Notes: generated from the letters alone by a model not told the origin. A DNA stretch of 64,000 bases from Flavobacterium swingsii (GCF_900111965.1 NZ_FOJT01000003.1:124001-188000), one strand, 5' to 3'; shown: positions 53,879-62,654, counted from the first letter of the stretch. Translations and numbers: made by a program.

Positions 53879-56800
53879 TTACAAATGTACTATTTCTAAA
53901 TTCTCTCCTATATATATGAGTGATTTTTTCTGCACATTAAATCCCATTTCTATCAGCGCCAATTCGTACTCTTTTAGCTGGTTTTCGTATTTAGATTGGT
54001 GTTTTCCTGTTTTGTAATCTAACAAATAAGCATTTTGTCCAGAAATAGTAACTCGGTCTGGTTTTATAGTTTTTGAATCTTTTTTAATAATAGCTTGTTC
54101 ATTAAAAATGGTATCTTTTTCATCAAAAAAGTCTTTTAATTCGGGATGAAAAATGATTTCAGTAATCGTTTTTTCTACTTCTTGTTGCTGATTTTCGGTA
54201 ATCAATCCGTTTTCTAATGCTTTTTTTATGGCCAATGGAATATCATTTTTGGTTTTGATGAATGATAAAATCTCATGCAAAACATTTCCAAACTCGATTG
54301 CTTTTTGCTGATGCGTTCCCCACATGAGCGATTCTCGTTGCGCAATTTTTATAGCATTTGGATTGATAACAGAATTTACAACTTCAATATTTTTTCTTTT
54401 AGCTTCCAATGGTTTTTGTTTCGAAATTCTTTTTGGATTACCAAATTGATAACTCAAAACGGTTGAATCGAAGTTTTTGTAATCTTCTAAAAATTCAATA
54501 AATAACGAAGCGGAGTTGTTAGGTAAATCGCCAGCTTTATTCCTTTCTTTTATACTCGAAATAATATACAATTGTTCCTCGGCACGAGTTAGCGCCACAT
54601 ACAAAACATTAATATTATCCAACAAATCTTCCTGTGATTTCTGATTGTAAACAGAAGCTGCATTTTCGCCATATTCGGTTACTTTGCTAGATTTGTCAAT
54701 TAGAAATTTATCGAAATCTAAATCGTCAGACTGAGAATCTATCCACATTTTTTCTCGTTTGGGAGCACTATAATTTTCTTCTGCAAAAGGAAAAATCACC
54801 ACTGGAAATTCTAATCCTTTCGATTTGTGAATGGTCATAATCCGAATCGCATTGGATCCTTCAGCCGACGGAATACTTAGTTTATGCCCGTTTTTGTCCC
54901 AATAATCTAAGAAATCGGAAATGCTCATTTGGTATTTTACATCGCGTTCTAAAACAATATCCAGAAAATACTGAACATAAGCATTATTATTTCTAGGATT
55001 GATGCATTTTGCTACAATCAATTCTGCAATTTCGTACAATGATTTTCTTCTACTATTTTGAAACGACAGCTGTATTCCAAAATTAGAAAGCCATTTTTCT
55101 AGCTCAATTTCTTCTTTGTGTTGAATTCCTTGGTAAATAAAATCGTGTGTTTCGATATTATCTTCAATGTTTTGATCCAAATAATACAAGCCATTTGCTA
55201 ATGATTCGATATCATTTTTATCATTTAAATATCGAAGAAAATTCAAGATAAACTTCACTTCCGATGACGCGTTTATTAATAAACTTTCCGACGAAATAAC
55301 AGGAATGTCGTTTTCGGTCAGATAATTTGCTAGTAAAACACCGTGTTTGTTATTTCGGGTTAGCAACACAATTTCATTAAACGAAAAACCTTCGGTCTCT
55401 ACTTTTCTAATGGTTTGTAAAGTAGTTTTGAGGTAAATATCGTTTTTATTTACATTTTCTTCGTCTTCTTCCGAAATAAAATCAGCATCAATTTCTGGGA
55501 TGAAAGAAATATTTACATAGCCATCTTTTTTAGTATTTGATAGTTGAGAACTATAATTTTCGTACAAATCTTTGTAATCTTCGTTGGAAAATTTTTGTGA
55601 TAAAAACTTAAAAAAATCATTATTAAAATCAATTACAGTATCGAAACTTCGGTAATTGGTTTCTAGATTAAAAACTTCTTTGTCTTTATTACTAAACGGA
55701 TTTTTGGTCTTGGCCAAATCTATAAATTGTTCCGCTTTTCCGCCACGCCAACGGTAAATAGATTGTTTTGGATCACCTACAATCATAAGTGAACCTTGAA
55801 TTCCTTGCAAATCTTCGCTCGAAAGTGCATTGTCTATTAACGGAATGAGATTTTGCCATTGCATTTCGGACGTATCCTGAAACTCGTCGATAAAAAAATG
55901 TTTGTATTTTTCGCCCAATCGTTCGTAAATGAAAGGAGCTGGCTGGTTTTGAATGTGTTCAAATATTAATTTATTAAATTCGGAAATAGACAAAATATTT
56001 TGGTCTTCCTGAATTTTAGCCAACTCGTTACTTACTGTATTTAGTAGTGAAAGTGGTGTGATGTTTTTTAGAAAGGCTTGATAAAAATCCTTCTTCTCGT
56101 AGTTTTTGTAAACCTTATATAAGATATAAATTAGTTCGTCTGCAATTCCTTCAATGATATCTTTGTCTTTTGCGTTTTTATTGATGGCAATATCATCGAC
56201 AGTTCTGAACTTTTTATGAGTTGGTTTGAGTTCACTTCTCTGAATAAAACCCAAATGATTTGGAAAAGTTTCTCTAGAAAATGATTTTGTATCAATTCCT
56301 TGACTATCAATAAGTAGTATAGCTTCGTTTGCCAAATTGATATTTTCGTTTTCTAAAGATTTACAAGTTTCTTCTAATTTTGCTTTAAGAGCAATGAATT
56401 CTGGAATCGTTTTGTCTTTGAGCGACAGTATTTCTTCGCGATAATTTTCGTTAAGAATTAGTCTTCCTGTATTCATGATTTCGCTAGAAACATCCCAAGA
56501 TTTGTCATCGTCAGTTTTTTCCATCGTGAAATCGACGAGTAATTTGGTTAGGACTTCGTCTTCTCCAGCTTGTGCAACAATAGCGTCTACGGCTTCTTGC
56601 AGGAGATTTTCGGTGTCTAATGAAACGTCAAAAGTGTTTGGCAAACCCAAATCGAAAGCAAAAGCACGAATTACTTTGTGGGTAAACTTATCGATAGTCG
56701 AAATGTCGAAAGCAGCATAATTGTGAATAATATTTTTTATTATTGATTGCGCTTTGGTTTTTATTTGAATGGGATTCAGATTAATTTCTTTTGCTAAATC

Positions 56801-57037
56801 GTCTATTAATTGAATTGATTTTTCCGTGGGATTGTCTTTAGAAAAATCGAAAAGACTGTCTATAATTCTCGTTTTCATTTCGAAAACTGCCTTGTTGGTA
56901 AAAGTTATCGCGAGAATATTCTTGTAAGCATCGTTGTGTTTGGCTTTTAGAATAATTTTTAGGTATTCTTTGACCAAAGTGTATGTTTTTCCTGAACCGG
57001 CTGATGCGTTGTATATAGAGAATGCTGGTGTTTTCAT
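53879..57037 (-). CDS. AddA/RecB-like UvrD-family helicase-nuclease
   Basis: A 1052-residue superfamily 1 helicase with a C-terminal nuclease. The ATG at 57035-57037 (M-K-T-P-A-F-S-I-Y-N) is chosen: it is directly before Walker A A-S-A-G14-S-G-K-T18, while the upstream in-frame ATG lies in an intergenic ACGAATT repeat. Further motifs: F-I-D-E-F-Q-D-T (Walker B), G-D-P-K-Q-S-I-Y-R-W-R-G-G, M-T-I-H-K-S-K-G-L-E-F and V-A-L-T-R-A-E-E. The nuclease motif is D-R-V-T-I…L-L-D-Y-K-T-G-K near the C-terminus. It is the active helicase partner of the AddB-like protein at 48268-51033. Confidence 0.9.
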   Translation of the reverse strand: MKTPAFSIYNASAGSGKTYTLVKEYLKIILKAKHNDAYKNILAITFTNKAVFEMKTRIIDSLFDFSKDNPTEKSIQLIDDLAKEINLNPIQIKTKAQSIIKNIIHNYAAFDISTIDKFTHKVIRAFAFDLGLPNTFDVSLDTENLLQEAVDAIVAQAGEDEVLTKLLVDFTMEKTDDDKSWDVSSEIMNTGRLILNENYREEILSLKDKTIPEFIALKAKLEETCKSLENENINLANEAILLIDSQGIDTKSFSRETFPNHLGFIQRSELKPTHKKFRTVDDIAINKNAKDKDIIEGIADELIYILYKVYKNYEKKDFYQAFLKNITPLSLLNTVSNELAKIQEDQNILSISEFNKLIFEHIQNQPAPFIYERLGEKYKHFFIDEFQDTSEMQWQNLIPLIDNALSSEDLQGIQGSLMIVGDPKQSIYRWRGGKAEQFIDLAKTKNPFSNKDKEVFNLETNYRSFDTVIDFNNDFFKFLSQKFSNEDYKDLYENYSSQLSNTKKDGYVNISFIPEIDADFISEEDEENVNKNDIYLKTTLQTIRKVETEGFSFNEIVLLTRNNKHGVLLANYLTENDIPVISSESLLINASSEVKFILNFLRYLNDKNDIESLANGLYYLDQNIEDNIETHDFIYQGIQHKEEIELEKWLSNFGIQLSFQNSRRKSLYEIAELIVAKCINPRNNNAYVQYFLDIVLERDVKYQMSISDFLDYWDKNGHKLSIPSAEGSNAIRIMTIHKSKGLEFPVVIFPFAEENYSAPKREKMWIDSQSDDLDFDKFLIDKSSKVTEYGENAASVYNQKSQEDLLDNINVLYVALTRAEEQLYIISSIKERNKAGDLPNNSASLFIEFLEDYKNFDSTVLSYQFGNPKRISKQKPLEAKRKNIEVVNSVINPNAIKIAQRESLMWGTHQQKAIEFGNVLHEILSFIKTKNDIPLAIKKALENGLITENQQQEVEKTITEIIFHPELKDFFDEKDTIFNEQAIIKKDSKTIKPDRVTISGQNAYLLDYKTGKHQSKYENQLKEYELALIEMGFNVQKKSLIYIGENLEIVHL

Positions 57038-57044
57038 TTTATTA

Positions 57045-57074
57045 CCACGAATTACACGAATTATCACGAATTCG
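57045..57074. repeat. Short ACGAATT tandem motif
   Basis: ACGAATT occurs three times (57047, 57056, 57066) with short spacers. This is an intergenic motif of the same style as the 15600 and 48204 palindromes. Confidence 0.65.
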
Positions 57075-57118
57075 TAATGTTGAATTAAATATTGTATGTT
57101 GTTTTATGACAAATGCTC

Positions 57119-57195
57119 TAGCCCCGATAGTAGTGAAAATCCTTTTTTGGGTTTTTCTCCCAAAAAAGATTGTAACGGATAGCGGGAATAGCTCC
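57119..57195. repeat. Dispersed flavobacterial intergenic element with hairpin
   Basis: It starts TAGCCCCGATAG and ends GGATAGCGGG-AATAGCTCC. The middle is a stem AATC-TTTTTTGGG/CCCAAAAAAGATT with a short loop. From memory this element recurs between genes in Flavobacterium genomes; only one copy is in this window. Confidence 0.6.
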
Positions 57196-57299
57196 TAAAA
57201 AATATTTTAATGAAATTATAACAGCTTGAAATTTTAATTCCAAAGTTAAATGATTAATTTTGAATTTAAATATATACTAATCATTTTAAATATACAATT

Positions 57300-57905
57300 A
57301 TGGCTTTCGAATTACCACAATTACCTTATGCATACGATGCATTAGAACCACATATTGATGCAAGAACAATGGAGATTCACCATTCGAAACATCATAATGC
57401 TTATACGACAAATTTGAATGCTGCGATTGCAGGAACAGATCTTGAAGGAAAAAGTATTGAAGATATTTTAAAAAATTTAGATTTGACTAAAGCTGCTGTT
57501 CGTAATAATGGCGGAGGTTTTTTTAACCACAATTTGTTTTGGACAGTAATGTCACCAAATGGCGGAGGTTTACCAACAGGAGAATTGGCGGCTGCGATTG
57601 ATGCTGCTTTTGGAACATTTGCAGATTTTAAAGCGGCTTTTGCTAAAGCTGGAGCAACACAATTTGGTTCTGGTTGGGCTTGGCTTTGTGTAAAAGATGG
57701 TAAACTTGACGTTTGCGGTACACCAAACCAAGACAATACATTGATGCTTGGTGTAGGTTGTGGTGGAACTCCAATTTTAGGAATGGATGTTTGGGAGCAC
57801 GCTTATTATTTGAATTATCAAAACAGAAGACCTGATTATATTGAAGCTTTTTTTAATGTAATAAACTGGAATGAAGTAGCAAGACGTTTTGCGGAAGCGA
57901 AATAA
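57300..57905 (+). CDS. sodA: Superoxide dismutase (Fe/Mn type)
   Basis: A 201-residue enzyme that converts superoxide to peroxide and oxygen. Metal ligands: H27 in E-I-H-H-S-K-H-H, the His of [12 protein letters not shown], and D-V-W-E-H-A-Y-Y near residue 163. A C-terminal W-x-E-V-A-R-R ends the protein. Fe or Mn preference cannot be read safely. It lies alone between the AddA-like gene and the sRNA region. Confidence 0.97.
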   Translation: MAFELPQLPYAYDALEPHIDARTMEIHHSKHHNAYTTNLNAAIAGTDLEGKSIEDILKNLDLTKAAVRNNGGGFFNHNLFWTVMSPNGGGLPTGELAAAIDAAFGTFADFKAAFAKAGATQFGSGWAWLCVKDGKLDVCGTPNQDNTLMLGVGCGGTPILGMDVWEHAYYLNYQNRRPDYIEAFFNVINWNEVARRFAEAK

Positions 57906-57935
57906 TTGTTTGAAATAACAGTTTTTTTAAATGAT

Positions 57936-57977
57936 AGACGAATAGACTTTTTTAGGAAGTTTGTTCGTCTTTTTTTG
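57936..57977 (+). terminator. Intrinsic terminator after sodA
   Basis: AGACGAA…TTCGTCT with a 21-base loop, followed by seven Ts. Confidence 0.75.
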
Positions 57978-57996
57978 TTTCCTTGACTTTACTCCA

Positions 57997-58069
57997 ATAA
58001 AAAAGGTAGAAGTTTAGTTCTACCTTTTTTGCCCCAAATCTACCATAACTTAACCTACTTATGTAATGG
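57997..58069 (-). ncRNA. Candidate small RNA, copy 1
   Basis: A minus-strand unit of about 73 bases. It has an upstream promoter (58075-58106), starts near 58069, holds a conserved body (ACATAAGTAGGTTAAGTT, TATGGTAGATTTGGGGC), and ends in a stem GGTAGAA…TTCTACC plus a U-run, that is, its own intrinsic terminator. It could encode an eight-codon peptide (ATG at about 58045, M-V-D-L-G-Q-K-R, stop). Copy 2 at 58316-58389 has the same layout. Family not identified; a comparison with Rfam families such as flavo-1 would decide. I have no evidence of its target. Confidence 0.65.
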
Positions 58070-58074
58070 TGAAG

Positions 58075-58106
58075 TAAAAGTATATGGAGACTGATTTTTT
58101 ACCAAA
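58075..58106 (-). promoter_or_regulatory. Promoter of sRNA copy 1
   Basis: On the minus strand TTTG (58106-58103) and TACTTTTA (58082-58075) are 20 bases apart; the last base departs from the consensus G. Confidence 0.6.
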
Positions 58107-58147
58107 TAAAAACGATGAATTGTAAAAAAATCCGATGAAGAACATCG

Positions 58148-58197
58148 TCTAACTAAATTTTGTTAGATTGGTTTCTAACTAAATTTAGTTAGAAACC
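58148..58197. promoter_or_regulatory. Two palindromic operator-like sites
   Basis: 58170-58197 is a 28-base perfect palindrome with half-site GGTTTCTAACTAAA. 58148-58167 is a second copy of its core (TCTAACTAAA…GTTAGA) with one mismatch. They lie 42-92 bases upstream of the -33 box of sRNA copy 1 (minus strand) and look like binding sites of a dimeric regulator. Confidence 0.55.
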
Positions 58198-58315
58198 CTT
58201 TATTTTAGGTAGTTTTTAGGTTTAAAAAAGAATTTTGTAAGGGATTTAAGAGAAAAATATAATATTCAGCATTTTTTTTAGAAAATTTTCTGACTTTTTC
58301 TTGACTTTATTCCAA

Positions 58316-58389
58316 TAAAAAAGGTAGAAGTATTAGTTCTACCTTTTTTGCCCCAAATCTACCATAAACTTAACCTACTTATGTAATGG
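58316..58389 (-). ncRNA. Candidate small RNA, copy 2
   Basis: Second tandem copy, about 74 bases, with the same body, the same eight-codon open frame and a terminator stem GGTAGAAC…CTTCTACC, differing from copy 1 by small indels and substitutions in the loop and 5' region. Its promoter is a full consensus match. Copies in tandem with separate promoters suggest that both are transcribed. Confidence 0.68.
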
Positions 58390-58394
58390 TGAGG

Positions 58395-58426
58395 CAAAAG
58401 TATAGGTAGTTTATATGGTAACCAAA
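58395..58426 (-). promoter_or_regulatory. Promoter of sRNA copy 2
   Basis: On the minus strand TTTG (58426-58423) and TACTTTTG (58402-58395) are 20 bases apart, a consensus match just after the purF stop. Confidence 0.7.
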
Positions 58427-58463
58427 TTATATCGTTGAATTGTATAAATACTCGTTGAATTGC

Positions 58464-60362
58464 TTAATATGCTCGAGCGTCTTTTCCTTCATAGAAATTC
58501 ATAAAAGCTCGGTTTACTACTCGGTTTCCGCCAGGTGTTGGATAATCGCCAGTAAAATACCAATCGCCTAAGTTTTTTGGACAAGCAATATGCAAATCTT
58601 CTACGGTTTGAAAAATAATTTTCACTTTCGCTTTTACCGAATCTTCAGTAAGCATTTCGGCAATTTTATCTGAAATTTCTTGTGGTTTGAATGGCGCATA
58701 AATTTCGGTTACGAAATTTACAACTGCATCGTCTTTTAGGTTTTCTTGTGCTTTACATTTGGCATAAACTTCATCTACGATGTGATATAGATTTCTTTCT
58801 TTTAGTAATTCTAAAGCTGCTTTAAAAGCAACCAAACCTTCTAGTTTTGCCATATCGATACCATAGCAATCTGGATAACGAATTTGTGGAGCGGAGGAAA
58901 CAACGATGATGCTTTTTGGCTTCAAACGATCCATCATTTTTATGATACTCATTTTTAGTGTCGTTCCTCGAACAATACTATCATCTATAATTACTAGATT
59001 GTCAGTTGGTTTTATTACGCCATAAGTGACATCATATACGTGGGCAACTAAATCGTCTCGGCTACTGTCTTCGGTGATAAATGTTCGCAGTTTTGCGTCT
59101 TTTATAGCTACTTTTTCGGTTCTTATTTTTACCGAAAGTAATTCTTGAAGAGATTCTGTTGTTAATGTGTTACGATTGGCAAGTATAAAGTTGTTTTTTC
59201 GTTGATTTAAAAAATCTTGTGCTGCTTCGACCATTCCGTAAAAAGAGGTTTCGGCCGTGTTCGGAATATAAGAAAAAACGGTGTTGTCAGTGTCGTTATC
59301 TATCGCATGAAGAACCGCTGGAAGGATTAATTTTCCTAGATTTTTTCTTTCTTGATAAATTTCGGCATCGCTTCCGCGAGAAAAATAAATTCTTTCAAAA
59401 GAGCAGGCTTTTTTTATAGTTGGTGTAATGATTTCTTCTTCAGAAACTTTTCCGCTTTTTTTGATTATTAAAGCGTTTCCTGGTTGCAATTCTTGAACTT
59501 TTTCGAAATCGACATTAAAAACTGTTTGAATCACTGGTCTTTCCGAAGCCACAACCACAATTTCGTCATCTTGGTAATAATATGCTGGACGAATTCCTGC
59601 TGGATCACGAAATACAAATCCGTCGCCATGTCCTAATAATCCTGCCATGGCATAACCACCATCAAGATTTTTAGAGGCTCTTTTTAAAATTTTTACTAAA
59701 TCGAGTCTCTCAGCAATAACGGCTGAGGCTTCTCTTTTTGAGAATCCTTCGTTTTTACAATCTTGGTATAAATTGGTTACTTCTTCATCTAGAAAATGTC
59801 CTATTTTTTCCATCACCGTAACAGTATCTGCCATTTGCTTCGGATGCTGACCTAATTCTACTAAACTATTGAAAAGTTCTTTGACATTAGTCATATTAAA
59901 ATTTCCTGCTAACAGCAAATTTCTATGCATCCAATTATTTTGGCGTAAAAATGGATGTACGTTTTCAATACTATTTTTTCCAAAAGTTCCGTAGCGAACA
60001 TGTCCTAAAAACAACTCGCCTATATAAGGAATATTCTCTTTTTGAAGCGCTACATTATCCGCATATTCTGGATGCGCAATCATTTCTTCGTTTACTCTTG
60101 CATTTATTTGTGCAAATACATCTTGTATAGCTTGTGCGTCGTTAGAGCGCACTCTACTTATATATCTTTCTCCAGGTTCTACGTCTAGTTTTATACTTGC
60201 AAAACCAGCGCCATCTTGCCCGCGATTGTGTTGTTTTTCCATCAGGAGATACATTTTTTGTATTCCGTAGAAAGCTGTGCCGTATTTTTCTTTATAAAAC
60301 TCAAGCGGTTTTAATAATCTTAAGAAAGCTATTCCACATTCATGTTTGATTGCATCACTCAT
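58464..60362 (-). CDS. purF: Amidophosphoribosyltransferase
   Basis: A 632-residue enzyme for the first step of purine synthesis, PRPP plus glutamine to phosphoribosylamine. The nucleophile is C9 after a short propeptide-like start M-S-D-A-I-K-H-E-C-G-I-A-F; R-G-Q-D-G-A-G-F and G-H-V-R-Y-G-T-F-G follow in the glutaminase half, and the PRPP loop V-I-I-D-D-S-I-V-R-G-T-T in the transferase half. It is about 130 residues longer than E. coli PurF, mostly in the C-terminal part after the PRPP loop (K-A-A-L-E-L-L, K-P-Q-E-I-S-D-K-I). The long form is usual in Bacteroidota. Confidence 0.92.
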   Translation of the reverse strand: MSDAIKHECGIAFLRLLKPLEFYKEKYGTAFYGIQKMYLLMEKQHNRGQDGAGFASIKLDVEPGERYISRVRSNDAQAIQDVFAQINARVNEEMIAHPEYADNVALQKENIPYIGELFLGHVRYGTFGKNSIENVHPFLRQNNWMHRNLLLAGNFNMTNVKELFNSLVELGQHPKQMADTVTVMEKIGHFLDEEVTNLYQDCKNEGFSKREASAVIAERLDLVKILKRASKNLDGGYAMAGLLGHGDGFVFRDPAGIRPAYYYQDDEIVVVASERPVIQTVFNVDFEKVQELQPGNALIIKKSGKVSEEEIITPTIKKACSFERIYFSRGSDAEIYQERKNLGKLILPAVLHAIDNDTDNTVFSYIPNTAETSFYGMVEAAQDFLNQRKNNFILANRNTLTTESLQELLSVKIRTEKVAIKDAKLRTFITEDSSRDDLVAHVYDVTYGVIKPTDNLVIIDDSIVRGTTLKMSIIKMMDRLKPKSIIVVSSAPQIRYPDCYGIDMAKLEGLVAFKAALELLKERNLYHIVDEVYAKCKAQENLKDDAVVNFVTEIYAPFKPQEISDKIAEMLTEDSVKAKVKIIFQTVEDLHIACPKNLGDWYFTGDYPTPGGNRVVNRAFMNFYEGKDARAY

Positions 60363-60396
60363 TGGGTTGTTGTAATTTTGTAGTTATTGTTTAAAT

Positions 60397-60429
60397 CGAA
60401 AACGCCCCGAAAATTCCGAGGCGTTTTTA
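60397..60429. terminator. Terminator between purF and the PfkB kinase
   Basis: AAAACGCC…GGCGTTTT, with A and T tracts. It ends the PfkB message on the minus strand, very similar in form to the stem at 51048. Confidence 0.85.
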
Positions 60430-61353
60430 TTATAATGCTATATCAAATTGTGTTAGAGATTTGAATTGTTTCAATCTCGCGACAACTTCTTCTTTGTTTA
60501 ATTTTAACATTCTTTCGGTTCCAAATTTCTCAACACAGAACGATGCTAAGTTTGATCCGTGAATGATAGCCGTTTTCATATTCTCGAAAGAAACATTTTC
60601 GCTTTGCGTGATAAATCCTGCAAATCCTCCTGCAAATGTATCTCCTGCTCCAGTCGGATCAAAAACTTCTTCAAGTGGCAACGCTGGTGCAAAGAAAACC
60701 TCTTTGTTATGAAAAATTAAGGCACCGTGTTCTCCTTTTTTAATCACTACATATTTAGGTCCCATTGTGTGGATTTTTGCAGCTGCTTTTACAAGAGAAT
60801 ATTCTCCTGATAATTGGCGCGCTTCTTCGTCATTTATAGTAATAACATCGACACGTTTGATAACGTTTAGTAAATCTTCAAGTGCGCAATCCATCCAAAA
60901 ATTCATAGTATCAAGAACTACTAATTTTGGTTTTGCTTCCATTTGATCTAAAACGCTGCTTTGTACCATTGGATGCAAGTTTCCTAGCATAACAACATCA
61001 GCATTTTTGAAATTTTGTGGTACTTTAGGTTGAAAATCAGCTAAAACATTCAGTTCGGTAGCCAATGTATCTCTAGAATTTAAGTCATTATGGTATTTTC
61101 CGCTCCAAAAGAAAGTTTTTCCTCCTTTTACTACTTCAAGACCTGAAATATCGATGTTTCTAGAAGTTAATAAATCTAAATATTCTTGTGGAAAATCGTC
61201 GCCTACAACGGAAACTATTGCCGATTGCAAGTTAAAATGTGAAGCCGAAAGTCCAATATATGTTCCTGCGCCACCTAAAATCTTGTCTGTTTTCCCAAAA
61301 GGAGTTTCAATAGCGTCGAAAGCAACAGTTCCAACAATTAATAATTTATTCAT
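60430..61353 (-). CDS. PfkB-family carbohydrate/nucleoside kinase
   Basis: A 307-residue ribokinase-fold kinase. The start is set at the ATG 61351-61353 (M-N-K-L-L-I-V-G), which matches the family's first strand; the in-frame ATG nine codons upstream would overlap the promoter. It has D-K-I-L-G-G-A-G-T-Y (substrate loop, GG-A-G), D-T-M-N-F-W-M, I-T-I-N-D-E-E, and the second signature D-P-T-G-A-G-D-T-F-A-G-G-F with the catalytic Asp. Sugar or nucleoside specificity is not evident. Its -7 box overlaps the site just before the start. Confidence 0.9.
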   Translation of the reverse strand: MNKLLIVGTVAFDAIETPFGKTDKILGGAGTYIGLSASHFNLQSAIVSVVGDDFPQEYLDLLTSRNIDISGLEVVKGGKTFFWSGKYHNDLNSRDTLATELNVLADFQPKVPQNFKNADVVMLGNLHPMVQSSVLDQMEAKPKLVVLDTMNFWMDCALEDLLNVIKRVDVITINDEEARQLSGEYSLVKAAAKIHTMGPKYVVIKKGEHGALIFHNKEVFFAPALPLEEVFDPTGAGDTFAGGFAGFITQSENVSFENMKTAIIHGSNLASFCVEKFGTERMLKLNKEEVVARLKQFKSLTQFDIAL

Positions 61354-61377
61354 TTCTTTGAGTTTCAAATTAAAGTG

Positions 61378-61409
61378 CAAAGATAGTTTTTAAGTTACAA
61401 AGTTGCAAC
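61378..61409 (-). promoter_or_regulatory. Promoter of the PfkB kinase gene
   Basis: On the minus strand GTTG (61409-61406) and TATCTTTG (61385-61378) are 20 bases apart. Transcription should start near 61371, some 18 bases before the ATG. Confidence 0.7.
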
Positions 61410-61429
61410 GATTGAAAGTTGTAAAGTTT

Positions 61430-61909
61430 TCATAATAGTTTGGCTTCTTCCTTTTCGTAAAAAGCATCAATAGAAAGTGTTTTTTGATTTGATGCAAAAA
61501 CGGCTAATTCATCACAGCGTTCGTTTTGCTTGTGGTTGTTGTGGCCTTTTATCCACTTAAAATCGACTTGGTGTTTTCTGTAAATAATTAAAAAACGTTT
61601 CCATAAGTCGGAATTTTTTCGATCTACAAACCCTTTTTTTTCCCAACCTAAAACCCATTTTTTTTCGACAGAATCGACCACGTACTTAGAATCTGAAACA
61701 ACTAAAACCTTCATATTCGGATTTTTTAGTTTTTCTAAACCCACAATTACGGCTAATAATTCCATTCTGTTATTAGTTGTATGTCGAAAACCTTCGTAGA
61801 ATTCTTTTTTGAAAGTAGTTCCAACTAATTCCATCACAACGCCATATCCGCCAGGACCAGGATTGCCTTTGGCAGCGCCATCAGTATATATGTGTACTTC
61901 GTGGTTCAA
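61430..61909 (-). CDS. rnhA: Ribonuclease HI
   Basis: A 159-residue endonuclease that cuts the RNA strand of RNA-DNA hybrids. Catalytic carboxylates: D10 in Y-T-D-G-A, E in N-N-R-M-E-L, D in V-S-D-S-K-Y and D in C-D-E-L-A; the usual G-G-Y-G and H-N-N-H motifs are present. The start lies one base from the stop of purN, so they are probably cotranscribed. Confidence 0.96.
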   Translation of the reverse strand: MNHEVHIYTDGAAKGNPGPGGYGVVMELVGTTFKKEFYEGFRHTTNNRMELLAVIVGLEKLKNPNMKVLVVSDSKYVVDSVEKKWVLGWEKKGFVDRKNSDLWKRFLIIYRKHQVDFKWIKGHNNHKQNERCDELAVFASNQKTLSIDAFYEKEEAKLL

Positions 61910-61910
61910 T

Positions 61911-62480
61911 TTAGGTTTTTCGGATTAGTAGTTTTTCTATTTCTTTTGGAAAATATTCCATTTCTAGTTCGTGTATTTTTTGGGCAACTTCTTCGGGTGT
62001 TTTACAATTTATAATTGAAACATTTTTTTGAAAAATAAATTCGCCTTCATCGTAATCTTTATTTACATAATGAATGGTGATTCCGGTTTCCGCTTCTTTA
62101 TTTTTCAAAACTGCTTGGTGTACATTCATTCCGTACATTCCTTTTCCGCCATATTTTGGAAGCAAAGCAGGATGAATATTTATTATTTTATTTGGATACT
62201 GTTCAATAATACTTTCTGGAAATTTTAGAAGAAAACCCGCTAAAACAATTAAATCAGGTTTTATTTCGTTTATTTTATTTAAAACCGTGCCGTCAGAAAG
62301 CTCGGTTTTGTTGAATACTTCGGTAGAAACCTCAAGCTGATTTGCTTTGTCTAAAACTTTGGCATGTAGATTGTTAGTAAATACTGCGGCTACGTTTATT
62401 TGGATTTTATTTTTAAAATATAAAATAATATTTTCGGCATTAGAACCAGACCCAGAAGCAAATATCACAACCTTTTTCAT
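61911..62480 (-). CDS. purN: Phosphoribosylglycinamide formyltransferase
   Basis: A 189-residue enzyme that transfers a formyl group from 10-formyl-THF to GAR in purine synthesis. It has G-S-G-S-N-A-E-N-I (GAR binding), N-I-H-P-A-L-L-P-K-Y-G-G-K-G-M with the catalytic Asn and His, and D-Y-D-E-G-E-F-I with the catalytic Asp. It is divergent from acpP; the 174 bases between them hold both promoters. Confidence 0.96.
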   Translation of the reverse strand: MKKVVIFASGSGSNAENIILYFKNKIQINVAAVFTNNLHAKVLDKANQLEVSTEVFNKTELSDGTVLNKINEIKPDLIVLAGFLLKFPESIIEQYPNKIINIHPALLPKYGGKGMYGMNVHQAVLKNKEAETGITIHYVNKDYDEGEFIFQKNVSIINCKTPEEVAQKIHELEMEYFPKEIEKLLIRKT

Positions 62481-62654
62481 TTATACGGTAATTTATATTA
62501 CGCAAAAAAAAGAATAATAAATGATAATAAATAAAAATAATTGCTCTTTGTGAAAATATTTTTTTAAATTCGTAGTCAGATTTATTAACTAAAATGTGGT
62601 TTTAAGATAAAGTTTTTTATTTTTGCCATCTATTAAAATTTAAAATTAAAGATT

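Larger units (their letters stand above)
57906..58463. other. Non-coding region between sodA and purF
   Basis: 558 bases with no protein gene. It contains the sodA terminator, two tandem copies of an approximately 104-bp sequence (57982-58084 and 58300-58404) read as minus-strand sRNA candidates, each with a promoter and terminator hairpin, and between them two copies of a palindrome (58148-58197). Confidence 0.85.
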
